A stretch of DNA of 64,000 bases from Thalassobacterium sedimentorum (GCF_031127905.1 NZ_JARXIC010000018.1:1-64000), one strand, 5' to 3'; positions 45,201 through 53,250 are shown, counted from the stretch's first letter. Notes: a model not told the origin generated them from the letters alone. Numbers and translations are program-made.

Positions 45201-45647
45201 TGTCGCAGCGGGATCGGCAATCTCAGGCGTGAGTGGCGTCCATTGCGCAGATTCAATCGCCGGCGCACCTTTGGTGGAGAGGATGTGCCAACGCCCAAGG
45301 TCGAAAGCCTCTTTGACGTATTCTGGCACACGCGCTTCATCTTCTTTACTCAAAGAGCCGTGCGCAGCCTGGTTACCCTTGATTCTGAGTAGGTGAAGTT
45401 TATCCTTAACCACTGCCGGTGTAATCGAACAAAAGGAAGCGTCGTGCAGTAGGTCATTCAGATTACTCTGAAAAGTCAGTTCCAATTTATGGTGCGCGAA
45501 GATCGCTTTGACTAGAAACTCGGCATACATGCGGAGCTTCACAAGTGCGCCCACCGGATCGGCAAACGAATAGCTCTCCGCAAAACCAGCCAAATCGGCT
45601 AGTTCGGGATGATCCTTACGTAGAAACTCAAAGTTATGCGACTGCAT
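42258..45647 (-). CDS. hsdR: Type I restriction endonuclease / translocase subunit
   Basis: A 1129-residue HsdR. An N-terminal helical domain is followed by a nuclease domain (IGYIDYVLKDPNSGKVLAVV then EAKK, D and E-x-K). The SF2 translocase follows, with Walker A LIQATGTGKTRVAIAL, DEAH-type DESH and a helicase C domain with VSVDMLDTGIDVPSL and MIGRGTRL. It cleaves unmodified DNA after translocation. The start 45647 (MQSHNFEFLRKDHPEL) is preferred over 45734, whose extra residues look like 5' leader. It is the first gene of the operon, divergent from the LysR gene. Confidence 0.95.
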   Translation of the reverse strand: MQSHNFEFLRKDHPELADLAGFAESYSFADPVGALVKLRMYAEFLVKAIFAHHKLELTFQSNLNDLLHDASFCSITPAVVKDKLHLLRIKGNQAAHGSLSKEDEARVPEYVKEAFDLGRWHILSTKGAPAIESAQWTPLTPEIADPAATLKQQNKAQQKKLAEQEALMAKLLSDLEMVRTKAEATGKSETEKLELLKHAQQAASTLEFSEEETRFKLIDELLRSVGWDVGARGKNTAEVEQEREVTHQPTTSGIGYIDYVLKDPNSGKVLAVVEAKKTAEDADKGKVQAKYYADGIEKETGHRPIIFYTNGYEIYIWNDGKGEPPRSLFGFYSQDSLEYELYQIANREQVLGSLNPKEQIVDRLYQIEAIKRVTESFDARRRKALLIQATGTGKTRVAIALSEVMIRASWAKRILFLCDRRELRKQANDAFEEHMPDEPRVYVNRKTGNDRNKRIYLATYPAMMKCFQNFDVGFFDLIIADESHRSIYNRYRDLFRYFDAYQVGLTATPLKFIFRNTYKLFECENEDPTANYTYEDAIEHNPPYLCPFKVVKHTTKFLRDGIKYKALNKVQQEQLDEQVEDSETVNYEKEQVSRQVFNRDTDRAIIRNLMENGLRGPDGTRVGKTIIFARNHKHAKQLVDVFDECYPQYGGDFCLRIDNYEPRAEQLIDDFKNTDGSKNLTIAVSVDMLDTGIDVPSLLNLVFAKPVKSYAKFWQMIGRGTRLCKDLFGPGKDKSEFLIFDHWGNFEYFDELVKEEEPSQSKSLPQQLFEARIALGETALKQQDLDGLKTATALIAADIAALPADSLSVREKVKTVKAMQASGVIEAFEPHTVATLKRELAPLMQWRDIRSKEAALQFDLLIAKLEVARLEKSAAADDLTDTVVEQVSQLPINLKQVEEKLPAIQKAKDLGYHNSASVKDLEYLRTELRGIMKHRKKDTVNPVAPLFLDVAEDQAGYNSQEHKVKLSGLDLAAYRSRVESVLKELFDANEALRKIKAGQAILPDELNELVHDVLMHDPYLHLEDLLVHYPNKSKSLALAIRQVIGMDAAAVDAHFKDFVQKYPALNANQIRFLEMLKSHISRYGVIELDQLWESPFTSIDSQGVEGVFKEDDQVNALLELLKTLNNTAA

Positions 45648-45796
45648 GATTGGGAAATTGGCAGCATTTCCCAACACATGGAAGCTCTTCCATCCCGGTA
45701 TTGTAAATTTTGTCTGATTTCTATGCATCCACATATTTGATGCCTACATCATATAGGAATCTCATATTTTTTGAAATGGACTAAACTAAACAATTT

Positions 45797-45812
45797 ATGA
45801 CTGTAGAGTCAT
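45797..45812. promoter_or_regulatory. Palindrome over the LysR start codon
   Basis: ATGACT-GTAG-AGTCAT has perfect 6-bp arms; its last two bases are the first two of the LysR ATG. It matches the palindrome at 32086-32101 in both half-sites. It probably mediates autoregulation of LysR and possibly control of the divergent hsdR operon. Confidence 0.5.
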
Positions 45813-46719
45813 GCATCAAGCTCTCTTTTCAAAATCCGGACTTTCCCTAGATCGACTCAATAGCTTCTGCCGTGTCGCCAAAACAGAAAGCTTCACTCAG
45901 GCAGCCGGAGGCGACCCCAATCGGCAAACACAGTATAGCCGTCAAATTAAGGATCTTGAGCAATTCTTTGGAACAGAGCTGTTCCACCGCAAAGGAAGAA
46001 CTGTCTCTCTATCGGAAACTGGCAAAGAGCTTCATACTCTAGTTTCCGAGTATTTTTCAGCATTAGAGGACTTCAAGGAGCGCTGCTCCGGCCAACTCGG
46101 CAGCTATACGATAGGAGCTGGCGAAAGCATTATTCAGTGGAAGCTGATACCTAAACTAAATGAAATAAAGGAGTCGTTTGCGAAGGCAGACGTCATCTTT
46201 AAGAACTTAAGAACCGCCGATATCATAGATGGAATCAATAAGGGAGAAATCGATTTTGGAATCATTCGAAAAAGTGCGGTCACCTCAAATTTAGCGACTC
46301 TGCCAGTAGGCTCGCTTAAATTTGCGTTTTTTTATCCATCCCACTCCAAAATCGATCCATCGGATGAAGCCCAACTCTTCTCCAGCTTCCCCTTGGCGAT
46401 CATGGAAGGCGAAGGACGCTATCAAAAGTTTATCTCAGAGCTTTCCAGCAAACATGGTATCCTCGTAAGAAAGAGCGTAAGCTGCAGCTCGTTCCCGATG
46501 ATGGCTAAAACTCTGACCTCAATCCCTGTTGCGGCCATACTCCCGACAATCGCCAGCGAAGAGCTACCAGCCGAGTCGTTCAAGATGGCTGAACTCGCAA
46601 GTCTAAAGCCTTTGGCTCAAGAGCTCTGTGTTTGCTGGAATCAGCGGCTCGCTTCAATGAACCCGACACTAAAGGAACTCGGCAAAGCACTCGCGAAACT
46701 GACAAGAAAAGAAGACTAA
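45811..46719 (+). CDS. LysR-family transcriptional regulator
   Basis: A 302-residue regulator. The N-terminal winged HTH (LDRLNSFCRVAKTESFTQAA, then YSRQIKDLEQFFGTELFHRKGRTVSLSETGKEL) is followed by a LysR-type substrate-binding domain (GAGESIIQWKLIP, INKGEIDFGIIR). A LysR protein beside an R-M operon is uncommon, since such operons are usually controlled by small C-proteins. It is divergent from hsdR with a 163-bp gap, and its own start overlaps the ATGACT palindrome, so it may control the defence genes. The ATG at 45811 is the only plausible start. Confidence 0.9.
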   Translation: MHQALFSKSGLSLDRLNSFCRVAKTESFTQAAGGDPNRQTQYSRQIKDLEQFFGTELFHRKGRTVSLSETGKELHTLVSEYFSALEDFKERCSGQLGSYTIGAGESIIQWKLIPKLNEIKESFAKADVIFKNLRTADIIDGINKGEIDFGIIRKSAVTSNLATLPVGSLKFAFFYPSHSKIDPSDEAQLFSSFPLAIMEGEGRYQKFISELSSKHGILVRKSVSCSSFPMMAKTLTSIPVAAILPTIASEELPAESFKMAELASLKPLAQELCVCWNQRLASMNPTLKELGKALAKLTRKED

Positions 46720-46822
46720 TAAATACCAAACTCCATCGGGTATTCTCAGCGAGAAGCCAGTTAACCACTTTATGGCAGCCTCCAGCTATTTCAGCATAAA
46801 CAGAGCATATAAAAAGGCAAAA

Positions 46823-46852
46823 ATCGAACCAACGACAAAGTGGTTAACCACC
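46823..46852 (-). pseudogene. Degenerate partial copy of tRNA-Asn
   Basis: This segment matches the T-arm to anticodon-arm part of the neighbouring tRNA-Asn (ATCGAACCA-CGAC-AAGTG-TTAAC), with a few substitutions and a 3-bp deletion. The acceptor end is not preserved. It is a scar, not a functional tRNA. Confidence 0.55.
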
Positions 46853-46889
46853 CAAAAATAAAATAAGCCCCTGATGAACAGGGGCTTAT
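46850..46889 (-). terminator. Terminator of the tRNA-Asn transcript
   Basis: On the minus strand, a perfect 11-bp stem (ATAAGCCCCTG / CAGGGGCTTAT, loop of 5) is followed by TTTATTTTTG. This is the direction of transcription from tRNA-Asn. Confidence 0.8.
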
Positions 46890-46936
46890 AAGAGCCAGTT
46901 AACTACTTTTGAAAGTAGTTCGCTTTAAAAACGAAA

Positions 46937-47011
<75 letters not shown>

Positions 47012-47107
47012 ATAAAATCGTTTCTTCGGAGCCTCTCGGCTCGTGGGAAAGCGCGTATAAAGGGAATGATTTTGCCCCTTGTCAATAGTTTCGTGAGAAT
47101 TTTTTAT

Positions 47108-48604
47108 TTATTTTTCTGCCTCTTGTTTGAGGGGCTTTAAACTTGGGAACAGGATGGTGTCACGAATGCTCTCAGCGCCTGTTAGAAGGATGATGAGACG
47201 GTCGATTCCTAGGCCCATGCCACCTGCGGGGGGCATGCCGTGCTCGAGCGCGGTGAGGAAGTCGGTGTCCATGTCTTGCACTTCTTCCCCGACCTGGGCC
47301 TCGAACATTTTGCGCTGGATGATGGGGTCGTTCTGCTCGGAATATGCGGGCGCGATCTCTTGTCCGTTGATGCAGAGCTCGAAGACGTCGATGGTGGTGT
47401 CGTCGTCTTGCGTGATCTTGGCCAAGGGGCAAAGCTCCTTGGGAATGTGCGTCACAAAGGTGGGCTGTATCAGCGTGGGCTCAATGAGCTTTTCAAAGAC
47501 GTTGTTGGTGATCTCGTAGTCTTCGAGCTCGCCATCGACCTCGATATTGAGGGCGCGGGCTTTTTCGAGCTTGTCCTCGCGGCTGTGGCTGAACCAGTCG
47601 GCGTCGCCGGTGGCTTCGATGATGAGGTCCTTATATTTGGCTTCGCGCCATTCACCGTCGAGGTTGATGACGGTGCCGTCGGGACGGGCGATTTCGAGGC
47701 TGCCAATCACGGTCTTGGCGACGTGTTGGATGAGCCCTTGCGTGAGCTCCATCATGCCGCGAAAGTCGGTGTAGGCCTGATAGAGTTCCAACATGGTGAA
47801 CTCTGGGTTGTGGCGTCGGGAGAGGCCTTCGTTGCGGAAGACGCGGCCGATCTCGAAGACGCGGTCTTCGCCTGCGACGAGCATGCGCTTGAGGTAGAGC
47901 TCGAGCGCAATGCGCATGTAGAAGTCGCAATCGAGGGCGTTGGAATGGGTGATGAATGGACGTGCGGCCGCACCGCCGGCAACGGACTGCAACATGGGGG
48001 TCTCGACTTCGGTGAAATCGCGCTCCCAGAGATACTTGCGCATTTCCTGAATGATTTTGGCGCGGTGACGGAAGCGTTGACGTGAGTCCTGGTTGACAAT
48101 CAGGTCGAGGTAGCGCTGACGATAGATTTTATCGTCGTCTGTGAGACCGGCCCATTTCTCGGGAAGTGGGCGCAGGGACTTGGAGACGAGCGTATAGCTT
48201 TCGGCACGGACGGTGATCTCGCCGGTCTTGGTTTTAAAAAGTCGGCCTTCGATGCCGATAATGTCGCCAAGATCGAGCTTTTTGAAATAGGTGTTATACT
48301 CCCCTTCTGGCAATTCGTCGCGGGTGACGTAGGCCTGGATCTGACCGTCGCGGTCTTGGATCTTGATAAAGCTGGCCTTGCCCATCACGCGGAAGACGAC
48401 GATGCGTCCGGCCACGGCGACTTTGGGCTGTTCCTCATCGGCGACGCCTTCTTTATAGAGTTTAATCGCCTCCTCAGATGTATGGCTTTGCGCGCAGTTA
48501 GCGGCAAAGGGGTTGCGATCCTCTTTGCAGAGATTCTCAAGCTTTTGCAGGCGCACGGCGTATAAATCGTGCGAATTGTCGGGATTGGCGGTCTTATCTG
48601 TCAT
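47108..48604 (-). CDS. lysS: Lysyl-tRNA synthetase, class II
   Basis: Charges tRNA-Lys with lysine. The 498-residue protein has the N-terminal OB-fold anticodon-binding domain (VAVAGRIVVFRVMGKASFIKIQD) and the class II core. Motif 1 lies near RQRFRHRAKIIQEMRKYLWERDFTEVETP, motif 2 is VFEIGRVFRNEGLSRRHNPEFTMLE, and motif 3 is GMGLGIDRLIILLTG. Length and motifs are typical of bacterial LysS. It is core chromosome, marking the right boundary of the accessory region. Confidence 0.98.
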   Translation of the reverse strand: MTDKTANPDNSHDLYAVRLQKLENLCKEDRNPFAANCAQSHTSEEAIKLYKEGVADEEQPKVAVAGRIVVFRVMGKASFIKIQDRDGQIQAYVTRDELPEGEYNTYFKKLDLGDIIGIEGRLFKTKTGEITVRAESYTLVSKSLRPLPEKWAGLTDDDKIYRQRYLDLIVNQDSRQRFRHRAKIIQEMRKYLWERDFTEVETPMLQSVAGGAAARPFITHSNALDCDFYMRIALELYLKRMLVAGEDRVFEIGRVFRNEGLSRRHNPEFTMLELYQAYTDFRGMMELTQGLIQHVAKTVIGSLEIARPDGTVINLDGEWREAKYKDLIIEATGDADWFSHSREDKLEKARALNIEVDGELEDYEITNNVFEKLIEPTLIQPTFVTHIPKELCPLAKITQDDDTTIDVFELCINGQEIAPAYSEQNDPIIQRKMFEAQVGEEVQDMDTDFLTALEHGMPPAGGMGLGIDRLIILLTGAESIRDTILFPSLKPLKQEAEK

Positions 48605-48703
48605 AACGAAGCCCGCGAATGTGCGCGCCTTGCCATAAATGGCAAACGCAAATTCGACCGCATGACGAAGTGGAACTAGCTGCGTCCGCAGGCACTGCGA
48701 TTT

Positions 48704-48735
48704 GAACCGTTAATTTCGTGAATTTCCGTTAATTA
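48704..48735 (+). repeat. 32-bp direct repeat, copy 1
   Basis: It starts GAACCGTTAATTTCGTGAAT and matches 49747-49778 at 30 of 32 positions. It lies 82 bp before the Xre antitoxin start. Confidence 0.85.
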
Positions 48736-48817
48736 CTGTAAAGCTGACTTTGTCTCCCCTGGTGATACTGATCAAAAGACTTGCGATCTAGCCAAATGAG
48801 CATTAAATAAGTCTCAA

Positions 48818-49279
48818 ATGGACAAGAAAGTAAAGGCAGACGATCTTATCATTGAAGAACCCGCTGCGATCTATGGGGAAAAGCCTGGCATGCCCAAAGG
48901 CGAAGCCATGGGACCGGGCGAAACGGTGGCATGCATCCGCGCGGGGCTGCCGATGGTCGAATTTGAAGCACTGCAGGCACTTTTGGGCTTGGCCGCTGAG
49001 GAGCTGGCGGGGCATTTGGGGATTTCGCGCAGCACTTTGGTTCGTCGGCGCAAGGGGCGTCGTTTAGACCCACAGGAATCGGATCGGCTCTTACGATATG
49101 CGCGGCTGTATGCACGGGCCAAAAGCACATTGGGCGATGAAGCTGCGGCACAACAATGGCTGAAAGCGCCCGCACGTGCGCTGGGCTACGAGAGTCCGCT
49201 ACAGTTTGCCGAGACCGAAGCGGGTGCACGTGAAGTGGAAAATTTATTAGGTCGCATCGAGCACGGTGTATTTAGCTAA
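48818..49279 (+). CDS. Xre/MbcA/ParS-type antitoxin
   Basis: A 153-residue antitoxin. The middle has an Xre-like helical domain (LLGLAAEELAGHLGISRSTLVRRRKGRRLDPQESDRLLRYARL). The C-terminal MbcA/ParS toxin-binding domain is seen in AQQWLKAPARALGYESPLQFAETEAGAREVENLLGRIEHG. It neutralises the RES-domain toxin whose ATG overlaps its stop (TAATG). Confidence 0.9.
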   Translation: MDKKVKADDLIIEEPAAIYGEKPGMPKGEAMGPGETVACIRAGLPMVEFEALQALLGLAAEELAGHLGISRSTLVRRRKGRRLDPQESDRLLRYARLYARAKSTLGDEAAAQQWLKAPARALGYESPLQFAETEAGAREVENLLGRIEHGVFS

Positions 49280-49737
49280 TGATTACGGCTTGGCGGATCG
49301 TGCAGACACGTTGGGCAGGACGTGCTTTTGACGGTGAAGGCGCGCGGCTGTATGGTGGACGCTGGAATCCGCCGGGACTGTCTGTAGTGTATCTGGCCGA
49401 CACGCGGGCGTTGGCAGCGCTGGAAACCTTGGTGCACGCAGAGGGTTCACTGCGTCAGGTGCAGTATGTCCGCTATCCAGTGAGTTTTTCAAAGCAATTG
49501 ATCGAGACGGCGGCACTCTCTGAATTAACGGATGCCTTGTCATCGTTAACGGTTTCGCCCCGCACGCAAACAGTGGGGCGGGATTGGCTTAGGCGCGCCC
49601 AACAACCAATCCTGGAAGTGCGCAGTGCGATTATCCCCGAAGAGCCAAACTACTTATTGAATCCTCGGCATGCGAAATTTGACCGAATAAAGATCGGCAA
49701 GGCCGAACCCTGTGCCTTTGATCCGCGTCTGATTTGA
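49279..49737 (+). CDS. RES-domain toxin
   Basis: A 152-residue toxin of the RES family, named for conserved Arg-Glu-Ser residues. The arginine is in YGGRWNPPG, the glutamate in AALETLVH, and the later part reads IIPEEPNYLLNPRHAKF. Characterised members (MbcT, ParT-type) degrade NAD+ or modify a metabolic enzyme, stopping growth. Together with the upstream antitoxin it forms a complete module bracketed by 32-bp direct repeats. Confidence 0.9.
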   Translation: MITAWRIVQTRWAGRAFDGEGARLYGGRWNPPGLSVVYLADTRALAALETLVHAEGSLRQVQYVRYPVSFSKQLIETAALSELTDALSSLTVSPRTQTVGRDWLRRAQQPILEVRSAIIPEEPNYLLNPRHAKFDRIKIGKAEPCAFDPRLI

Positions 49738-49746
49738 AATGAATTG

Positions 49747-49778
49747 GAACCGTTAATTTCGTGAATTACCATTAATTA
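49747..49778 (+). repeat. 32-bp direct repeat, copy 2
   Basis: Second copy of the repeat at 48704-48735, with two substitutions. It ends 2 bp before the DUF456 start codon, so it also covers that gene's 5' untranslated region. Confidence 0.85.
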
Positions 49779-49780
49779 TT

Positions 49781-50281
49781 ATGACTGCAATGGAATATAC
49801 GGCGCTGGGTGTCAGCGTATTGATTTTTATGATTGGCTTGGCGGGCTCATTATTACCAGTGGTGCCAGGCGCTCTCATCGTATGGCTGGGTGTGATCGTG
49901 CACCGCCTCTGGATGGGTGCGGAAGACTCGGTGACTTGGAAGATCGTGATCCTTGGCGGCGTGCTGACACTACTCGGGCAGCTGGCAGACTTCGTGATGG
50001 GCGTCTGGGGCGCGCGGCGATTTGGCGCGACTTGGAAAGGCGCGGTCGGCGCTTTTGTGGGAGCCTTCGTGGGCTTCTTCATCCCTCCCCCGCTCTTCTG
50101 GCTAATCGTGGGTCCGATTCTGGGTGCGGTGATTGGTGAACTGGCCGCGGGCCGCAGTTTTCGTGACGGGGGCAAAGCGGGCATCGGCACCGTGGTGGGC
50201 GGCATCTTGGCCTTTGCGCTCAAGTTTGGAATCAGCGTGTGCGTGATCTGCCTGTTCTTTTTGGACTTATTCTTTGTTTGA
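49781..50281 (+). CDS. DUF456 family membrane protein
   Basis: A 166-residue integral membrane protein with four to five hydrophobic segments rich in glycine. The DUF456 pattern is visible: GLAGSLLPVVPGALIVWLGV near the N-terminus, then a repeated GxxxG region (GAVGAFVGAFVGFFIPPPL) and GPILGAVIGELAAGRSFRDGGKAGIGTVVGGI. Function unknown. It is probably a normal chromosomal gene. Confidence 0.88.
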   Translation: MTAMEYTALGVSVLIFMIGLAGSLLPVVPGALIVWLGVIVHRLWMGAEDSVTWKIVILGGVLTLLGQLADFVMGVWGARRFGATWKGAVGAFVGAFVGFFIPPPLFWLIVGPILGAVIGELAAGRSFRDGGKAGIGTVVGGILAFALKFGISVCVICLFFLDLFFV

Positions 50282-50309
50282 TTGAAAGAGCAGCCGCAGG
50301 CTGTTGAGG

Positions 50310-50720
50310 CTAGGCTGATTTTGAACGACTACTGATATATTCCAGCGCCGCATTGACCAGGAGTCCCGAACGAGACTCTCCATGTGAGCCAGCAAAATGA
50401 TCCACCTGGCTTAATAAACGCTCGGGGAAGGTAATGTTCACTCGTTTCACCTTGCCGCTTAATTTGCTCAAATCGACAGCCACCAAAGCAAATACCGCAT
50501 CCTGAGCCAATTCATTGGCTTTATGATGCTCGATACTCTTGGCCTGTGGCAAGGCTTCACCGTCCTCTAACATGCCTTCGATATGGCACTCGATCGCCTC
50601 ACGAGCATTGGCCAGCGCATCTTCATACGAACTGCCGGCACTGAAGCAGCCGGGTAAATCGGGGATAGTTACACCATAATCGCTATCACTGTCTTTATGG
50701 ATGATTACTGGGAAATTCAT
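50310..50720 (-). CDS. hicB: HicB-type antitoxin
   Basis: A 136-residue antitoxin. The N-terminal HicB domain has YGVTIPDLPGCFSAGSSYEDALANAREAIECHIE, and a C-terminal ribbon-helix-helix follows (RVNITFPERLLSQVDHFAGSHGESRSGLLVNAALEYI). It should bind HicA and repress the operon. It is downstream of hicA by 18 bp. Confidence 0.92.
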   Translation of the reverse strand: MNFPVIIHKDSDSDYGVTIPDLPGCFSAGSSYEDALANAREAIECHIEGMLEDGEALPQAKSIEHHKANELAQDAVFALVAVDLSKLSGKVKRVNITFPERLLSQVDHFAGSHGESRSGLLVNAALEYISSRSKSA

Positions 50721-50738
50721 AAAAAATATCTTTCTGTT

Positions 50739-50924
50739 TTAGAGTTTGATCCCGGCCTGCTTGGCAATCGCTTTGATCGTTCCAATGGGGAGATCTTTCT
50801 TCGGGTGTGGCACAGTAAGCCGACCCGGTTTAGTCGGGTGTTTAAACTGCTGATGACTACCTTTAAGATGTGCCAAAAACCAACCATCTAATTTCAGTTT
50901 CTTAATTACATCGCCACTCTTCAC
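50739..50924 (-). CDS. hicA: HicA-type mRNA interferase toxin
   Basis: A 61-residue double-stranded-RNA-binding-fold toxin with the catalytic histidine in LKGSHQQFKHP and the family tail LTVPHPKKDLPIGTIKAIAKQAGI. The start is placed at GTG 50924 (KSGDVIKKLKLDGW follows), which fits the family; an ATG at 50951 would add ten atypical residues. HicA cleaves mRNAs; HicB, encoded downstream, inhibits it. Confidence 0.88.
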   Translation of the reverse strand: MKSGDVIKKLKLDGWFLAHLKGSHQQFKHPTKPGRLTVPHPKKDLPIGTIKAIAKQAGIKL

Positions 50925-51009
50925 CCACCACAATACACACGACACACACAAACAATGTCAATGCAATTCGCCGATGTGTACCTTTAGGCGAGCTCTAGCA
51001 ACAGAACGA

Positions 51010-53226
51010 CTAAGATTTAAAGAGCAGCCGCAGGCTGTTGAGGCAGACGACGACGGTGCTGCCTTCGTGGGCGAAGACTCCGATGCTGAGTGGAATCCAA
51101 CCTAGGATCGCAGCGCCGGCCATTAGGATGACGGTGCCGAGGGCGATAGCGAGGTTTTGACGAATGATGGCGCGGGCTCGATTACTCAGAGAGACCGCCG
51201 CTAGAAAATTCTCGATGCGATCCTTCATCAGCACCACCTCGCTCTGCTCCAGCGCCGCATCACTGCCGCGGGCTCCCATGGCGACCGAGACATAGGCGGC
51301 CGCCAAGCATGGCGCATCATTGACGCCATCACCAACCATCGCGACCTTGTATCCAGCTTCGGTATACTCGCGAATGGCAGACACTTTTCCCTCCGGGCTG
51401 AGGGCGGCTCGTATCTCGTCGATACCAATCTGGCTCCCGACAGATTCAGCCGCCGCGCGGCGGTCACCAGTCAGCATCACAGTGCGCACGCCTAGCCCGC
51501 GCAAGGCCTCAAGCGTGGCCGCGGATTCAAGCCGTATTTGATCGCGCAATAAGATGCGAGCGATCAGATCGCCCTTAAAAATCCAGTTTTCAACAAACTC
51601 CTGCGACGGCTCCGGCACGGCCTGGATCCACTCAGCCAAGGGGCCAGCCTCCAGCAGTTCGCGTCGTCCCAGCACACAGAGCGCATCGCCTGCCCGGCCC
51701 TGCACGCCTTGACCGCTCATTGCTTCAAAGTCATCGATTTTCCTTTGGTGAGCCCCTTGTGCTTTGGCGTATTTTTGAATCGCACGTCCGATCGGGTGCG
51801 AACCGTGACTCTCCAGTGAATAGGCCAGCTCCAATGCCTCATCTTCGCGTCCAGGCGGGAAACTTTCGATACGATCCACTTCCATTTCGCCCGTGGTCAG
51901 CGTGCCTGTTTTATCCAATGCCACTAGATTCACCTCTGCCAATTTTTCGATCGCCGCCCCGCCGCGGAAAAGCACGCCATGCCGGGCGCCCCATGCGATG
52001 GAAGCAAGAATCGCTGAAGGAATCGAAATGACTAAGGCGCAGGGGCTAGCGACCACCAGCAAAGTCATGGCGCGGTAAAAGGCCGAAAAGCCGAGCTCGG
52101 TATTAGTGAAAGCGGGAATGCCAAAGCCGAGCCACCACACAAAAAACATCAGAGCAGTAAGCCCCAAGATACCAACAGTATACCCCGTGCCAAAGCGGTC
52201 AGTGAAGCGCTGACTGGGCGCTTTTAAATGCTGCGCTTCTTGGATCAGCCGAATCACTTTCTGCAAAGCACTCTCCCCCGCGAGCTTCGTCGCCCGAACG
52301 TGCACCGCGCCCCACAGATTGAGCGTGCCACTAAACACAGGATCACCCTGGAGCTTCGCGACTGGGTTCGCCTCACCTGTGAGATTGGACTCGTCGGCAG
52401 CAGTTTTCCCCTCGATCACTTCGGCATCTACCGGAAATAGCCCGCCGGGCTTGACCGACAGTATATGGCCGACCTGCACCTGAGACACCGGTATCTGATG
52501 CTCGCTCCCCGAGGCATCCACTCGCAAGGCCGTCTTAGGAGCCGCATCGAATAGACTGTTTATCTCGCGGCGCGTGCGGTGCAGCGCAAAATGCTCCAAG
52601 GCCCCCGAAAACGAAAAGAGAAAGAGCAACAATGCCCCTTCCGCCCACGCACCAATGCAGGCCGCACCGACCGCCACGGCCAACATTAGAAAGTGTATAT
52701 CCAGCTCCCCCTTGGGCAGTCCCTCTCGCGCATCCTGAAAGGCGTCCCAACCACCCGCCAGCATCGCAGCGAGATACAGCCCCATCGGCAGCCAGGCAGG
52801 AGCCACGTCCGCAGTATCCATGCCCCAAGCCGTGAGCCCCAAGATGGCACAGGCGCCGGCCAACATGGCCAGAGTTCGCCAATCCTCTTCCTCGGCCGCA
52901 GCCTCCCCAGGCATCGACAATTCACGCCAGCGCCAAAGTTTAGGCGCAGTCAGGCAAGTCGCTTTGCTCAATTCCAGTCCACCATCAGGCTTGGAATCGA
53001 CCGAGACTCCAATTGCTTTGGAGTGTGGGCTTTGCTCAATGGCAGCCAGCGTCGCCTCCAGACGCGCTTGCAACGCAGCGACATCCACTTCGCCCAAGGT
53101 CGCAACCTCGACTCGATGATGCGCAGCATCCACCCGGATCGCCTCGACGCGACTGCTCTCCTGTAAAAATACAGCTAGGGCATCGACCCATTCAGCAGCA
53201 TTTGGACTCGGCCTTGCTTTACTCAT
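51010..53226 (-). CDS. P1B-4-type heavy-metal efflux ATPase (possible Fe/Co/Zn exporter)
   Basis: A 738-residue P1B ATPase. The N-terminal region looks like a degenerate HMA domain without CxxC. Core motifs are TGEANPVAK, the membrane motif SPCALVISIP (SPC rather than CPC), the phosphorylation site DKTGTLTTGE, an HP pair in SHGSHPIG, and GDGVNDAPCLAAA. The C-terminal FAHEGSTVVVCLNSLRLL has HEGST. SPC plus HEGxT is the P1B-4 signature, seen in Co/Fe exporters such as CtpD and PfeT. A Fur/PerR-like box 6 bp upstream of the ATG supports iron- or peroxide-linked control and so an iron-efflux role; the substrate is inferred. Confidence 0.9.
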   Translation of the reverse strand: MSKARPSPNAAEWVDALAVFLQESSRVEAIRVDAAHHRVEVATLGEVDVAALQARLEATLAAIEQSPHSKAIGVSVDSKPDGGLELSKATCLTAPKLWRWRELSMPGEAAAEEEDWRTLAMLAGACAILGLTAWGMDTADVAPAWLPMGLYLAAMLAGGWDAFQDAREGLPKGELDIHFLMLAVAVGAACIGAWAEGALLLFLFSFSGALEHFALHRTRREINSLFDAAPKTALRVDASGSEHQIPVSQVQVGHILSVKPGGLFPVDAEVIEGKTAADESNLTGEANPVAKLQGDPVFSGTLNLWGAVHVRATKLAGESALQKVIRLIQEAQHLKAPSQRFTDRFGTGYTVGILGLTALMFFVWWLGFGIPAFTNTELGFSAFYRAMTLLVVASPCALVISIPSAILASIAWGARHGVLFRGGAAIEKLAEVNLVALDKTGTLTTGEMEVDRIESFPPGREDEALELAYSLESHGSHPIGRAIQKYAKAQGAHQRKIDDFEAMSGQGVQGRAGDALCVLGRRELLEAGPLAEWIQAVPEPSQEFVENWIFKGDLIARILLRDQIRLESAATLEALRGLGVRTVMLTGDRRAAAESVGSQIGIDEIRAALSPEGKVSAIREYTEAGYKVAMVGDGVNDAPCLAAAYVSVAMGARGSDAALEQSEVVLMKDRIENFLAAVSLSNRARAIIRQNLAIALGTVILMAGAAILGWIPLSIGVFAHEGSTVVVCLNSLRLLFKS

Positions 53227-53231
53227 ACTTA

Positions 53232-53250
53232 ATTTAGAATTATTCTAAAT
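53232..53250. promoter_or_regulatory. Fur/PerR-type box of the P1B-4 ATPase
   Basis: A 19-bp perfect palindrome around a central T: TTTAGAAT-T-ATTCTAAA plus one more matching pair on each side. It ends 6 bp upstream of the ATPase ATG. Length and shape resemble Fur-family boxes (PerR consensus TTATAATnATTATAA). Confidence 0.6.

Larger units (their letters stand above)
46755..46909. repeat. Repeats between LysR and tRNA-Asn
   Basis: AGCCAGTTAAC-Y-ACTTT occurs at 46755-46771 and again, with one change, at 46893-46909. GTTAACCACTTT at 46760-46771 is also the inverse of 46837-46848. Another hairpin, ACTACTTT-TG-AAAGTAGT, is at 46903-46920. The block lies at the right edge of the defence island and looks like the residue of several insertions. 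Confidence 0.6.

Noticed and set aside
47240-48085. 281-codon open frame on the + strand
   Set aside because: It is antisense to lysS, where the class II synthetase motifs are unambiguous.
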